This document shows positions 25,151-33,758 of a stretch of DNA of 64,000 nucleotides, one piece after another; positions within the stretch are counted from its first letter, which is position 1, and each line of letters opens with the position of its first letter. The notes beneath the pieces are model-generated. The model made no database searches, had not been told where the DNA came from, and was given only the letters and a program-made list of their open reading frames with translations. The stretch comes from Agrobacterium vitis (lineage in GTDB: Bacteria > Pseudomonadota > Alphaproteobacteria > Rhizobiales > Rhizobiaceae): positions 1,121,001-1,185,000 of the forward strand of contig NZ_JACXXJ020000005.1 in NCBI RefSeq assembly GCF_014926405.1, in the 5' to 3' direction. A program made the translations under genes and the position numbers.

Positions 25151-26566
25151 ATGAGTGACATCGAAGAGCAAGTGCGCGCGCGCCATTCCCGTGACGAGGA
25201 AAAGGCCGATATCTACGACGAGGACGGCTCGATCCGCAGTGATTTCCGCGCGCTTGTTGGCGCCGCTATCGCCGATCGTGATGTGCTGTTCCTGCGCAAA
25301 GAAGTCGCGCATCTGCACGAATCGGAAATGGGCGACCTGATCGAGGCGATCCAGCCGGATCAGCGACTAGCGCTGATTACCCTTCTGGGTGACGATTTCG
25401 ACATGACGGCGCTGACCGAGGTGGATGACGCCATCCGCCTGCAGATCGTCGACCAGATGCCGAACGAGCAGATCGCTGCTGCCATCGGCGATCTCGATTC
25501 GGACGATGCCGTCTACATTCTCGAAGACCTCGACGAGGAAGACCGCGACGAAATCCTCGCGCAATTGCCGTTTACCGAGCGGGTGCGGCTGCGCCGCGCC
25601 CTGGATTACCCGGAAAGCTCCGCCGGACGGCGTATGCAGTCGGAATTCGTGGCCGTTCCGCCCTTCTGGGCGGTGGGCCAGACCATCGATTATATGCGCG
25701 AAGAAGAAGGTCTGCCCGAGAGCTTCACTCAGATCTTCGTCATCGATCCTACCTTCAAGCTGCTGGGCGTGGTCGATCTCGACCGTATCCTGCGCACCAA
25801 GCGGCAGGTGAAGATCGAAACCATCATGCGCGAGACCAACCATCCGATCCCGGCCGAAATGGACCAGGAAGAGGCGGCGCAACTGTTCGAGCAATACGAC
25901 CTTCTCTCCGCCGCCGTGGTCGATGAAGGTGGGCGCCTGGTGGGCGTGCTGACCATCGATGACGTGGTTGACGTGATCCAGGAAGAGGCCGAGGAAGACC
26001 TGATGCGCCTGGGCGGCGTCGGCGATGAAGAATTGTCGGACAGCATTCCCGAGACATCCCGCTCGCGCGTGCCGTGGTTGCTGGTCAACTTGCTGACTGC
26101 TTTTCTGGCCGCTTCGGTGATTTCGCTGTTTGAGGCAACCATTGAGCAGATCGTCGCGCTGGCGGTGCTGATGCCGATCGTGGCGGGCATGGGCGGCAAT
26201 GCCGGATCGCAGACCATGACCGTGACGGTCCGGGCGCTCGCCACCCGCAATCTCGACATTCACAATGCCTGGCGGGTGGTGAGACGCGAAGCGGGCGTCG
26301 GGTTGTTGAACGGAGTGATCTTCGGCATCTTGATCGGCGTTATTGCCGGGTTCTGGTTCCATGACCCCAATATTGGCGGCATCATTGCTTCGGCAATGCT
26401 GATCAATATGATGGCCGCGGCCATTGCTGGCATTCTCATTCCGTTATTGCTGGACAAGATCGGTGCCGACCCCGCGGTTTCCTCGGCGGTTTTCGTGACC
26501 ACCGTCACCGATATTACCGGGTTCTTTTCGTTTCTCGGGCTGGCCACCTGGTGGTTTGCGATCTAG
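25151..26566 (+). CDS. mgtE: Magnesium transporter MgtE
   Basis: A 471-residue Mg2+ channel of the MgtE family. The N-terminal MgtE_N helical domain (about residues 40-140, with DLIEAIQPDQRLALITLL and DDAVYILEDLDEEDRDEIL) is followed by paired CBS domains (about 145-265, with FVIDPTFKLLGVVDLDRILR and VVDEGGRLVGVLTIDDVVDV). The C-terminal five-helix pore (about 295-471) has PIVAGMGGNAGSQTMTVTVRA and VTTVTDITGFFSFLGLA. ATG 25151 is used; an earlier in-frame start adds 20 residues of unlike sequence. Cytoplasmic Mg2+ gates such channels through the N and CBS domains, known for the family. Confidence 0.95.
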   Translation: MSDIEEQVRARHSRDEEKADIYDEDGSIRSDFRALVGAAIADRDVLFLRKEVAHLHESEMGDLIEAIQPDQRLALITLLGDDFDMTALTEVDDAIRLQIVDQMPNEQIAAAIGDLDSDDAVYILEDLDEEDRDEILAQLPFTERVRLRRALDYPESSAGRRMQSEFVAVPPFWAVGQTIDYMREEEGLPESFTQIFVIDPTFKLLGVVDLDRILRTKRQVKIETIMRETNHPIPAEMDQEEAAQLFEQYDLLSAAVVDEGGRLVGVLTIDDVVDVIQEEAEEDLMRLGGVGDEELSDSIPETSRSRVPWLLVNLLTAFLAASVISLFEATIEQIVALAVLMPIVAGMGGNAGSQTMTVTVRALATRNLDIHNAWRVVRREAGVGLLNGVIFGILIGVIAGFWFHDPNIGGIIASAMLINMMAAAIAGILIPLLLDKIGADPAVSSAVFVTTVTDITGFFSFLGLATWWFAI

Positions 26567-26650
26567 GCCTTTGAACATCCCATCTGCAATTGGAAAAATC
26601 TGTAAAAGCAGCGAGATGTTCCCCGCTTGAGGCAGCGAGGTGAACAAAAA

Positions 26651-26678
26651 TTGACTTTTACGTCAAAGTTAATATGAT
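26651..26678 (+). promoter_or_regulatory. Promoter with inverted-repeat operator of the MerR-family gene
   Basis: TTGACTTTTACGTCAA (26651-26666) is a near-palindrome that includes a -35-like TTGACT; TATGAT at 26673-26678 is a good -10 with a 16-base spacer. It sits 27 bases before the MerR-type ATG, and such regulators typically bind dyads between -35 and -10, so autoregulation is likely but inferred. Confidence 0.6.
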
Positions 26679-26704
26679 TATCGACTTGAGCGATACGGAA
26701 CACC

Positions 26705-27097
26705 ATGGCCTTGAAAAAATCTTACAGCATCACCGAGTTGACCCGCGAATTCGGCGTTTCGACCCGCACACTTCGTTTCTACGAGGATGAGGGGTTGATC
26801 CAGCCGGAACGCAAGGGCCGTACCCGTGTCTACCGGGGTGCCGACCGCCATCTTCTCAAAGAAATTCTGCGCGCTCGTCGCATCGGCTTTACGGTAGCAG
26901 ATATCCGCGAAATCATCCATGTCTATAAGCAGCCACCGGGCGAGGTCGGGCAATTGAAGCTGATGATGAAGCGTATCGATGAAAAGCGTGATGATTTGCG
27001 CCAGAAACGCAAGGATATCGAGGAGACCCTGGCCGAGCTGGATCAGGCCGAAGAGGCCTGCCTGACCCGTCTGGTGGAAATTGGTGTCGGTTCATAG
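26705..27097 (+). CDS. MerR family transcriptional regulator
   Basis: A 130-residue regulator with an N-terminal winged helix-turn-helix (SITELTREFGVSTRTLRFYE and DEGLIQPERKGRTRVY, about residues 8-43), then RRIGFTVADIREIIHVY, and a long coiled-coil dimer helix from about residue 75 to 120. No C-terminal cysteine pair of the metal-sensing type is present: only one Cys (Cys120). It resembles the alphaproteobacterial group linked to branched-chain or fatty-acyl-CoA degradation (LiuR-like), but no such genes are adjacent, so its targets are unknown. A dyad-containing promoter lies directly upstream. Confidence 0.88.
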   Translation: MALKKSYSITELTREFGVSTRTLRFYEDEGLIQPERKGRTRVYRGADRHLLKEILRARRIGFTVADIREIIHVYKQPPGEVGQLKLMMKRIDEKRDDLRQKRKDIEETLAELDQAEEACLTRLVEIGVGS

Positions 27098-27113
27098 AGC
27101 GAGCCGACACCCT

Positions 27114-27213
27114 ATTGCATAATTCTATAAACCGAAATCGGTTTGAAGATAAAATTATGCAACAGATACAGAGAGCTACAGCACTGCGCGCCCTATGGGC
27201 GCACAGTGCTGTC
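27114..27213. repeat. RIME-like repeat, complete copy
   Basis: Two palindromes: TTGCATAATTCTATAAACCG with CGGTTTGAAGATAAAATTATGCAA, then ACAGCACTGCGCGCCC with GGGCGCACAGTGCTGT. It lies between the convergent MerR-family and methyltransferase genes, 17 bases after the MerR stop. Its hairpins could also serve as a transcript end. Confidence 0.8.
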
Positions 27214-27244
27214 ATCGGTTGACTTCATCGCTTCCGGTATTCCG

Positions 27245-27721
27245 TCAAAGCCAGCGGCGTGTGTGCTGGCAGTAGCGTTCGAAATCGACGCCGAACCGCA
27301 CCAATAGATGCATTTCCTCACAGCGGATAGCGATCATCGTGGTTAGCATGGCGGTGAGGGGCGCTGCCAGGATAAGCCAGACATTGCCAAAAATCATTCC
27401 CGCCGCGATCATCAGCAGCGTATAGCCGAGATAGATCGGGTTGCGGGAATAGCGGTAAGGTCCCTCTGTCACCAGCCGCCGGGCGCGCTGGTGCTGGCTG
27501 AGGGGTGTATAGTTGGACATCAGGGTCTTGATGGCCCAGAAATCGATGGCGATTGCACCGGTGGCGATCATCGCGCCGGTCATCCACATCACGGGCTCCT
27601 GCTCCTCGAAAGGGCTGACAGGGGCAATATAGGCGTTGAGAAAAAAAGCAAGGACACAGGCGCCGACATAAAGAAGCGGCGGCCATGGGTATTTTAGCGG
27701 CTTCATGCGATAGGCGTTCAT
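27245..27721 (-). CDS. Isoprenylcysteine carboxyl methyltransferase family membrane protein
   Basis: A 158-residue membrane protein with about four helices and the conserved C-terminal block LVTEGPYRYSRNPIYLGYTL (about residues 91-110) followed by EEMHLLVRFGVDFERYCQHTRR. This RHPxY-type motif (here RNPIYLG) marks the ICMT/PEMT-like family of SAM-dependent membrane methyltransferases. Bacterial members of this size act on unknown substrates. ATG 27721 is chosen since the longer form overlaps the upstream gene. It follows the DUF1624 gene after 11 bases and is likely co-transcribed. Confidence 0.85.
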   Translation of the reverse strand: MNAYRMKPLKYPWPPLLYVGACVLAFFLNAYIAPVSPFEEQEPVMWMTGAMIATGAIAIDFWAIKTLMSNYTPLSQHQRARRLVTEGPYRYSRNPIYLGYTLLMIAAGMIFGNVWLILAAPLTAMLTTMIAIRCEEMHLLVRFGVDFERYCQHTRRWL

Positions 27722-27732
27722 GTTAGGACCCT

Positions 27733-28701
27733 TTATTGGCTGGCGATCGTGCATTCCCGCGCCAGTTTCAGGACCCTTTCATCTTGCGCCGCTATGATTG
27801 CCCCAGACTGGAGCGGTTCTAGTATATTTCCGGTCTGCAACTTCTCCAGCGTGCAGCCGCAGAACCGTTGGCAAAAGCCAGCGTCGTTATTGCCTGCCGT
27901 GCAGGATTGCTGGCAACTGCGGTCATAGGCTGCCGCTCTGTCGGGTGGCGGCGGGGCGACGACCAGCGTCGCCAGATAGACGAGAGCGATCAGTACCGGC
28001 TGATGCACCAGGTAGAAGACCAGGCTATGACGGCCCGCAAGCGAGAGCAATTTGGGGCCGGACGGCCAGGCTGCCAGCTTTTGCCACAGGCCGAACCGCA
28101 GGGCGAGGCGGGCGCTGGCAATGCCAAGCAACACCGCGGCAAACCATGGAAACACCGGTACATAGTCATTTGAGCGCGGGATGGTCTCGGATAGGCCAAG
28201 CCACCAGAAATAGGGCGCGTCGAACACAGCCGAGCGCGCATAGAATGGCAGGATCAGCGTGGCAATTGCCGCGCCCAGCGTGACGACCACCGGCAGGCGA
28301 ATGAAGGCCAGGCCGAGCAGGCTCATCAGCGCGATGGCATGCAGAATGCCGAAAAAGATCCAGCCTGCCCCCATGGCCAGATAGGTGGCAACGGATATGG
28401 CAAAGGCACTTGCGGCGATCTGCGCCAGCCGCTTGCCGAACGGTTTCCAGCGAATACCATTTCGATGCGCCAGCACCAGGCCGATGCCGACAAGGAACAG
28501 AAAGGTCGAGGCGATGCAGCGGGCATAGATCTTCAGAACGCCGGTTTCCGCCGTACCCGATGGCAGATAGCCGAAGAATTCCAGATCCCAGCTGAAGTGA
28601 TAGGAAGCCATAGCCAGCAGCGCGAGCCCGCGCAGTGCATCGAGCAAGCCGATGCGGGGGGTGGATTTGGCGGGAAGGGGAGATTCGGTTGGAAAAGCCA
28701 C
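27733..28701 (-). CDS. DUF1624 acyltransferase-like membrane protein with Cys-rich tail
   Basis: A 322-residue protein. Residues about 15-250 are the DUF1624/HGSNAT-type multi-helix membrane domain: RIGLLDALRGLALLAMASYH at the start, the conserved WDLEFFGYLP region and HSLVFYLVHQPVLIALVY at the end. The family relates to heparan-alpha-glucosaminide N-acetyltransferases, suggesting transmembrane acetyl transfer, though bacterial substrates are unknown. After the last helix comes a soluble tail with several cysteines (SCQQSC, FCQRFCGC, REC). The tail looks like a separate cysteine-rich mini-domain. Confidence 0.88.
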   Translation of the reverse strand: MAFPTESPLPAKSTPRIGLLDALRGLALLAMASYHFSWDLEFFGYLPSGTAETGVLKIYARCIASTFLFLVGIGLVLAHRNGIRWKPFGKRLAQIAASAFAISVATYLAMGAGWIFFGILHAIALMSLLGLAFIRLPVVVTLGAAIATLILPFYARSAVFDAPYFWWLGLSETIPRSNDYVPVFPWFAAVLLGIASARLALRFGLWQKLAAWPSGPKLLSLAGRHSLVFYLVHQPVLIALVYLATLVVAPPPPDRAAAYDRSCQQSCTAGNNDAGFCQRFCGCTLEKLQTGNILEPLQSGAIIAAQDERVLKLARECTIASQ

Positions 28702-28829
28702 GCGATGTCCTGAAACAGCTATCTACAGCGACCGGACATGCTGGGATGGCAAGTGGTCACCGGGGCAGATCATGCCCTTGGTTCGAGTTATGCCAAGGTC
28801 ATTTTAATGACACCTGGCATCACGGTTCT

Positions 28830-29612
28830 TTACGACATTCCAGATGAGCTGTCGCCATCGGTTCCATGATGGGGGCTGGTTTGAAGGCTTGCTGTCATGT
28901 GTCCTGGCGCGGAGAGCGGATTTTTCAGCATGGCGGCGAGCCGGGCATTGGAGAAAAACTGGCGGTGCACCAGCACGAAGAAAATCAGCACTGTCGTTGC
29001 CATGAACATATAGGCGTTCAGGAACCAGCCGAGATAGCCCATGGACATAAAAATCGCCCGCAGGCCTGAATTGAAATTCTGCGCGGCGATGACATTCATG
29101 GCAATCACGGTTTCGGCCGCGTCTTCGGCTGCGGCCGGGTCCTGGCGAACCTCCGCATGCATGGGCAGGCCGCCAAACAGAATGGTGCAATAGTTGAACA
29201 GGCGATAGGACCAGCCGAATTTGAAGAAAGAATAGCCGAAAATCGCAATCAGCCCGCAGACTTTCAATTCAAATGCGGCCCGCCCGCCCGCGCCGAATAA
29301 AGGCAGGTCCCGCAACACCAGATCGACCTTTTCGGTGGCGCCCAGCATCGCAAAACAGCCGCCGATGGCGATGATCGAGGTCGAGGCAAAGAAGGCGGTA
29401 CCGTTTTGCAAGCCGGCGAGAATCTGCGTGTCGATCATCCGCAGGTCGCGCTTCAGCGCATTGAAGATCCAGGCGCGGCGGCGCTCCGCCATGATCCGGC
29501 TGAGGCTGAGGCGGGATTTGATCAGACGGCCATTGGTTAAAAAAGCCAGACCGAACCAGCCGCAAAAAAACAGCAGCAGAGCAAGCCAATCCAGAAGGGT
29601 CATGTCCGACAT
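28830..29612 (-). CDS. DUF599 family membrane protein
   Basis: A 260-residue integral membrane protein with four or five hydrophobic segments (LLDWLALLLFFCGWFGLAFL, FFASTSIIAIGGCFAMLG, GLIAIFGYSFFKFGWSYRLF, AYMFMATTVLIFFVLV). Conserved DUF599 pieces are MAERRRAWIFNALKRDLRM and MNVIAAQNFNSGLRAIFMSM. No function is established for the family. A polar C-terminal tail of about 35 residues follows. It is transcribed away from the serine dehydratase gene, with a 477-bp gap that includes a possible small RNA. Met1 or Met4 could be the start. Confidence 0.82.
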   Translation of the reverse strand: MSDMTLLDWLALLLFFCGWFGLAFLTNGRLIKSRLSLSRIMAERRRAWIFNALKRDLRMIDTQILAGLQNGTAFFASTSIIAIGGCFAMLGATEKVDLVLRDLPLFGAGGRAAFELKVCGLIAIFGYSFFKFGWSYRLFNYCTILFGGLPMHAEVRQDPAAAEDAAETVIAMNVIAAQNFNSGLRAIFMSMGYLGWFLNAYMFMATTVLIFFVLVHRQFFSNARLAAMLKNPLSAPGHMTASLQTSPHHGTDGDSSSGMS

Positions 29613-29879
29613 TGTCTTTCAAATTTTGCGATAGCGACAGGGATGATGGTTGCGAATCTGCATTTTTCATCGTGTTTTATCATGCTGGGCTGATTTTATC
29701 ATGATAGGCCGAGGCCAATTCACAAAGCGACAATATCAATTGTCACTGTCGATGATGGAGATGAAGCGCTCATGCCAAGGTGCTTGCGGTATCGTTTAAG
29801 AAATATGCGGCTCTGACCGCTGTCAGCGATTGAGCAGGGCCGCCAAATCGTCTATCCATGATGTGCTCGGGGGCTTTCG

Positions 29880-29978
29880 GGGGATTGGCCTCGTGCCTGC
29901 CGCTTTGTTGCGGTAGAAAACCGCTTTACGGCGGGGGACGACAGCGCGGCTGGAGACGAGCCGCGCTGTTTTTGTTTT
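29880..29978 (+). ncRNA. Candidate small RNA ending in an intrinsic terminator
   Basis: The perfect hairpin ACAGCGCGGCT / AGCCGCGCTGT at 29941-29969, followed by TTTTTGTTTT, is a strong + strand terminator, yet no coding gene precedes it. Just upstream are two more small hairpins (TGCCGC/GCGGTA, CCGC/GCGG). Together with the empty 477-bp gap (29613-30089), this suggests a short structured transcript of roughly 70-120 nt, 5' end unknown. An alternative is an attenuator in the long leader of the serine dehydratase gene at 30090. I do not recognise a known RNA family. Confidence 0.4.
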
Positions 29979-30089
29979 GCGGTTTTTGTCGCTGCGGTTT
30001 CACTCAATGTCGATCCTTCATCACGAATTTGCCGAGGATAAGGCTAGAGTTTAGGCTATTGGCTACGGCTTCACGGGTAGGGTCCTTGC

Positions 30090-31493
30090 ATGTTTCTTTC
30101 CGTCTTCGACGTTTTCAAGATCGGCATCGGGCCATCCAGCTCGCACACGATGGGGCCGATGTCGGCAGCAGGCCGGTTTCTTGACCTGATCCTCTCCAAT
30201 GACTGGCCGCGCCCGGCTGGCGCCGAGGTCGCGGCACTGAAGGTCAGCCTGCACGGTTCGCTGGCTTATACCGGTGTAGGCCATGGCACCGACCGCGCCG
30301 TTATCATCGGCCTGACCGGCGAGATGCCCGACAGGGTCGATCCCGACCGGATGGCGGAGCTTGTCGCCGAGGTGCAGCGCACCGGCAAGGTCTGTCCCGC
30401 CGGGCATCCGGCTTATCAGTTCAATCCGGCCACCGATTTGGTGCTGGACAAGAAGACGCCTCTGGCAGGTCACGCCAATGGCATGCGATTTTCCGCCTTT
30501 GACAAGCAGGGCCGTCTGCTGCTGACGACGGTCTATTATTCCATCGGTGGCGGTTTCGTGGTGACCGATATCGAGCTTGCTGCCGTTCAGAAGACGAAGA
30601 AGACAGAAACTCACGCCGTCAAAGTGCCTTATCCTTTCGCCTCCGCCCGGCAGATGCTGGCCATGGCGGCATCATCCGGGCTGACGATTGCCCAGATGAA
30701 GCGCGCCAATGAGGAGGTCTCCCTGAGCCGTCAGGCGCTGGACGAAGGCCTCGACCGGCTTTGGACGGCGATGAGCGGCTGTATTGATCGTGGTTTGCGG
30801 GGTGAGGGCGAACTGCCCGGCGGGTTGAAAGTCAAGCGCCGCGCCCGTTACATCCATGACAAGCTCCAGGAAGAATGGCGCTCCAACCGGCAAAACCCCC
30901 TGCTGGCCAATGACTGGCTCTCGGTCTATGCCATGGCTGTCAACGAAGAAAATGCCGCTGGCGGCAGGGTGGTGACGGCGCCGACCAATGGGGCAGCAGG
31001 CGTCGTGCCTGCAACGATCCGCTATTACCTGCATTTTCATCCCAATGCTGATCAGGAAGGCATACGTGACTATCTTCTGACGGCGGCGGCCATCGGCGGA
31101 ATCATCAAGCATAATGCCTCGATTTCCGGCGCCGAAGTCGGTTGCCAGGGAGAGGTGGGGTCGGCAGCGGCCATGGCTGCGGCCGGATTGGCAGCGGTGA
31201 TGGGCGGCAGCCCGGAGCAGATCGAAAATGCCGCCGAGATTGCGCTGGAACATCATCTCGGCATGACCTGCGATCCCGTGGGGGGGCTGGTGCAGGTTCC
31301 CTGCATCGAGCGCAATGCGCTGGGCGCCGTCAAGGCGGTGACGGCGGCCTCGCTGGCCATCAAGGGCGATGGCAGCCATTTCGTGCCGCTCGACGCCTGT
31401 ATCGAGACCATGCGCCAGACCGGCAACGACATGAGTGAGAAATATAAAGAGACTTCGCTCGGTGGCCTGGCCGTCAATGTAGTGGAATGTTAG
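30090..31493 (+). CDS. sdaA: L-serine ammonia-lyase (L-serine dehydratase, Fe-S type)
   Basis: Deaminates L-serine to pyruvate with a 4Fe-4S cluster. The 467-residue single-chain form is complete: the N-terminal domain starts [19 protein letters not shown], and the catalytic domain contains [38 protein letters not shown] and [20 protein letters not shown], supplying the cluster cysteines. The C-terminus ends with [20 protein letters not shown], typical of the family. An AGGG precedes the ATG. No associated serine transporter is nearby. Confidence 0.95.
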   Translation: MFLSVFDVFKIGIGPSSSHTMGPMSAAGRFLDLILSNDWPRPAGAEVAALKVSLHGSLAYTGVGHGTDRAVIIGLTGEMPDRVDPDRMAELVAEVQRTGKVCPAGHPAYQFNPATDLVLDKKTPLAGHANGMRFSAFDKQGRLLLTTVYYSIGGGFVVTDIELAAVQKTKKTETHAVKVPYPFASARQMLAMAASSGLTIAQMKRANEEVSLSRQALDEGLDRLWTAMSGCIDRGLRGEGELPGGLKVKRRARYIHDKLQEEWRSNRQNPLLANDWLSVYAMAVNEENAAGGRVVTAPTNGAAGVVPATIRYYLHFHPNADQEGIRDYLLTAAAIGGIIKHNASISGAEVGCQGEVGSAAAMAAAGLAAVMGGSPEQIENAAEIALEHHLGMTCDPVGGLVQVPCIERNALGAVKAVTAASLAIKGDGSHFVPLDACIETMRQTGNDMSEKYKETSLGGLAVNVVEC

Positions 31494-31538
31494 CCGAGCC
31501 GCTTGACCTGCTGCCTGAAAGGTCTATCTGCAAAACCC

Positions 31539-31976
31539 ATGGCGCTCAATCTCATCAAACTCTGTGTCGGGGCTGATAGCATCGACGACCTTAAGCACTG
31601 GGTAGCGGAACGCGCCCTGGTGGCGATATCGGCTGGCTTGGCGCCGCAAAGTTCACATGTCACCCGGATGATGCCCAAACGGGTTGAGGAATTGCTGGAC
31701 GGCGGCTCGCTCTACTGGATCATCAAGGGTCAGGTTGCAGCCCGCCAGCCTCTGCTGGATATTGTCAGCGTCACTGGTGCTGATGGAATCAACCGCTGCG
31801 AACTGGTGCTTGGCCCTGAGGTCATTGAAACCACGCCAGCGCCACGCCGCCCGTTTCAGGGCTGGCGCTATCTGGACCCGAAAGATGCCCCGCGCGATCT
31901 TTCTGCCGGCGGTGCTGGCCTGGATGACATGCCCGACGATTTGAAGCGGGAACTGGCCGAACTTGGATTGCTGTAG
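31539..31976 (+). CDS. DUF1489 family protein
   Basis: A 145-residue soluble protein starting MALNLIKLCVGADSIDDLKH, the signature of the alphaproteobacterial DUF1489 family. Later it has SHVTRMMPKRVEELLDGGSL YWI-type sequence and PFQGWRYLDPKDAPRDL. No function is known. ATG 31539 is preferred over the in-frame 31503 codon because the family consistently starts MALxLIKL. It lies 45 bases after sdaA on the same strand, so it could be co-transcribed. Confidence 0.85.
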   Translation: MALNLIKLCVGADSIDDLKHWVAERALVAISAGLAPQSSHVTRMMPKRVEELLDGGSLYWIIKGQVAARQPLLDIVSVTGADGINRCELVLGPEVIETTPAPRRPFQGWRYLDPKDAPRDLSAGGAGLDDMPDDLKRELAELGLL

Positions 31977-32491
31977 GCCTTATCCGAACAGCCATTGAAA
32001 ACGATTCGGCGTATTCCATTTTTGAATGTCTTAAGCCATTGATGTGTTTGAGATTTCGCTGAGGCGTGGACGGTTCCCCTATTTCAAGCCTTTGTATTTT
32101 CCAGCGCGATGCACTGGCATATGGATCATTTTTTAAATGGATAATTCTTTCATCGAAATCGATTTTTTTGAAATAGATAAGGCCGTTCAATCGGTTAGGT
32201 TGCATTTCTCTGTTTTGATTGCGGTATGCTGTACGGTCCTTTCAGAATTTATATTTGAATTCACTAACGGTTAAGACGCATCAACTATGTTTCTGATCAA
32301 GGAATCCAAAGTGGCCACGTGTGGCTGGCAGAGGCACAATCGAAGGCTGGCAGGATTACGGCATAGATTGCAAGTCGGGCGGTTCACGGTGCAGAGGCTT
32401 GCATTGCACGTGATTGTCTGGATCGGCAGCGATTTAAGGACGTATATGCTAAAATACTGTCCCAAACCTATGAAAGCTGGGAGAAAATTTG
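31977..32491. other. AT-richer intergenic stretch ahead of cheW
   Basis: No credible gene is seen in these 515 bases. A segment near 32141-32185 (ATAATTCTTTCATCGAAATCG) weakly recalls the first palindrome of the RIME-like repeats. Base composition is lower in GC than the flanking genes. The cheW promoter should lie here but no clear -35/-10 pair stands out. Confidence 0.4.
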
Positions 32492-32965
32492 ATGACCACA
32501 TCGCATCTGGTGCAAGCGGGCTCTCTCGAGATCATTGCTTTCCGGCTTCATGCGCAGGAATTTTGCGTTAAAACCACGTCCATTCGGGAAATTCGCGGTT
32601 GGGCCACTGTTACCCCGCTCCCCCATGCGCCTTACGAAGTGCTGGGCGTGATGAACCTGCGCGGCACTGTCATTCCGATCGTCGATCTGGCCGTCAAGCT
32701 TGGCATGGCCAATTCCGAGGTCAACCAACGCAGCGCAGTGGTCGTGGCCGATGTCAATGGCGTTACAGTTGGCCTGCTGGTGGATGGCGTTTCCGACATC
32801 CTGACCATTCCAGCCGATCGCTTGCAGCCGCTGCCGCAGGCAGCTGGGCCAAGCGCTGCCTTTTCCGACGGCATCATTGCCCAGGGCGAAAGCATGATTT
32901 GCTTCCTCAACCTTGAGCGCATGTTCGGCGTTAATGACGCAGACGACTGGGGCATGGCAGTTTAA
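32492..32965 (+). CDS. cheW: Chemotaxis coupling protein CheW
   Basis: CheW links chemoreceptors to the kinase CheA. The 157-residue protein is a single SH3-like CheW domain: IIAFRLHAQEFCVKTTSIRE at the N-terminus, VTPLPHAPYEVLGVMNLRGT and VIPIVDLAVKLGM (about residues 40-70), and VGLLVDGVSDILTIPADRLQ. ATG 32492 has GGGAGAA upstream. It is monocistronic and followed by a terminator. Two chemoreceptor genes lie 2-10 kb downstream, which hints at a secondary receptor-CheW set. The main che operon is not in the window. Confidence 0.94.
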   Translation: MTTSHLVQAGSLEIIAFRLHAQEFCVKTTSIREIRGWATVTPLPHAPYEVLGVMNLRGTVIPIVDLAVKLGMANSEVNQRSAVVVADVNGVTVGLLVDGVSDILTIPADRLQPLPQAAGPSAAFSDGIIAQGESMICFLNLERMFGVNDADDWGMAV

Positions 32966-33023
32966 TATCGAACGTTTGATAACGTCGGTATTCGACTTCC
33001 AACCTTGATGTATTTCAACAATC

Positions 33024-33055
33024 ACCCTGGACCGATTTCGGTCTGGGGTTTTTTG
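33024..33055 (+). terminator. Terminator after cheW
   Basis: CCCTGGACCG and CGGTCTGGGG form a hairpin with an ATTT-type loop, followed directly by TTTTTTG. It lies about 60 bases after the cheW stop on the same strand. Confidence 0.8.
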
Positions 33056-33082
33056 TGTGACCGGGCGGACAAGACCATTCTG

Positions 33083-33326
33083 CTAGAGTCTGTCAGGTTC
33101 AGATTGAACCAGACAGACTCTCGCTACTCTTGTTTTCGTTTGTCTTTTCGAGAAAACCGGGTTCCACTTTTCCTAAGGCAAACTCTAGGATGATGTTGTC
33201 GGCCAGGGTGTCGGCAACCGCCGCGATGCAATCGTTTTTTGTGTCGCATCGGATTTTCCCGAAAAGACAACCGAAACATCTGCAGTCGGGGTGCATTGGG
33301 TTCCATCTAAACCTGACATACTCTAG
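33083..33326. repeat. Long imperfect inverted repeat (MITE-like element)
   Basis: The left arm (33083 to about 33167) and the reverse complement of the right arm (33244-33326) share CTAGAGT.TGTCAGGTT.AGAT at the outer end and TTGTCTTTTCG.GAAAA near the inner end. About 75 bp of unrelated sequence separates the arms. The ends begin and finish with CTAGAG/CTCTAG. Arm length of about 83 bp, no coding capacity and position between cheW and a tRNA gene fit a small non-autonomous transposable element. No transposase is nearby. Confidence 0.65.
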
Positions 33327-33384
33327 GGAATATCTGAAACGCCCTCTTGCAATTCCGCCTCAGGTCGTTGAAAACGCTGCTTAC

Positions 33385-33469
33385 GCGGACGTGGCGAAAC
33401 TGGTAGACGCAAGGGACTTAAAATCCCTCGGAGCAATCTGTACGGGTTCGACCCCCGTCGTCCGCACCA
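33385..33469 (+). tRNA. tRNA-Leu (UAA anticodon)
   Basis: The acceptor stem GCGGACG pairs with CGTCCGC and the CCA end is encoded (33467-33469). The D-arm region TGGTAGACGC, the anticodon stem AGGGA/TCCCT with loop CTTAAAA (anticodon TAA at 33419-33421), a long variable arm (CGGAGCAATCTG) and the T arm GGGTTCGACCCC all fit a class II leucine tRNA of 85 nt. Confidence 0.97.
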
Positions 33470-33758
33470 ATGATACATTTTGTCATTGAAATAATTGCGT
33501 TTTTTGGTATTTTAAAAGTTCGGAATGCACATAATGTTCCGCCCGTGTATCACATGCGACCATTAGATTTCAGCCTCTAAACTCTGGCCATCGCGGAGAT
33601 GCTAAAGACTGTTGGTTTTTTTCCTGTCCGTGGCGGAGGCGACTTATGTCCTTTTTTCTCTTTCACTATAAATCAGTAAAATAGGGCGCAACATTAGGTC
33701 CCTGAGGCAGAAAGCAGAAGCGCGAAGTCCGCCGAAGGCAGATGAGTCCTACTGACTG

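Noticed and set aside
26913..27215. 100-residue minus frame across the RIME-like copy near the MerR gene
   Set aside because: It is the repeat's open frame plus antisense of the MerR gene; not a stand-alone gene.
29858..30184. 108-residue frame upstream of sdaA
   Set aside because: Cys/Arg-rich composition without family, runs through a terminator hairpin and into the sdaA start.
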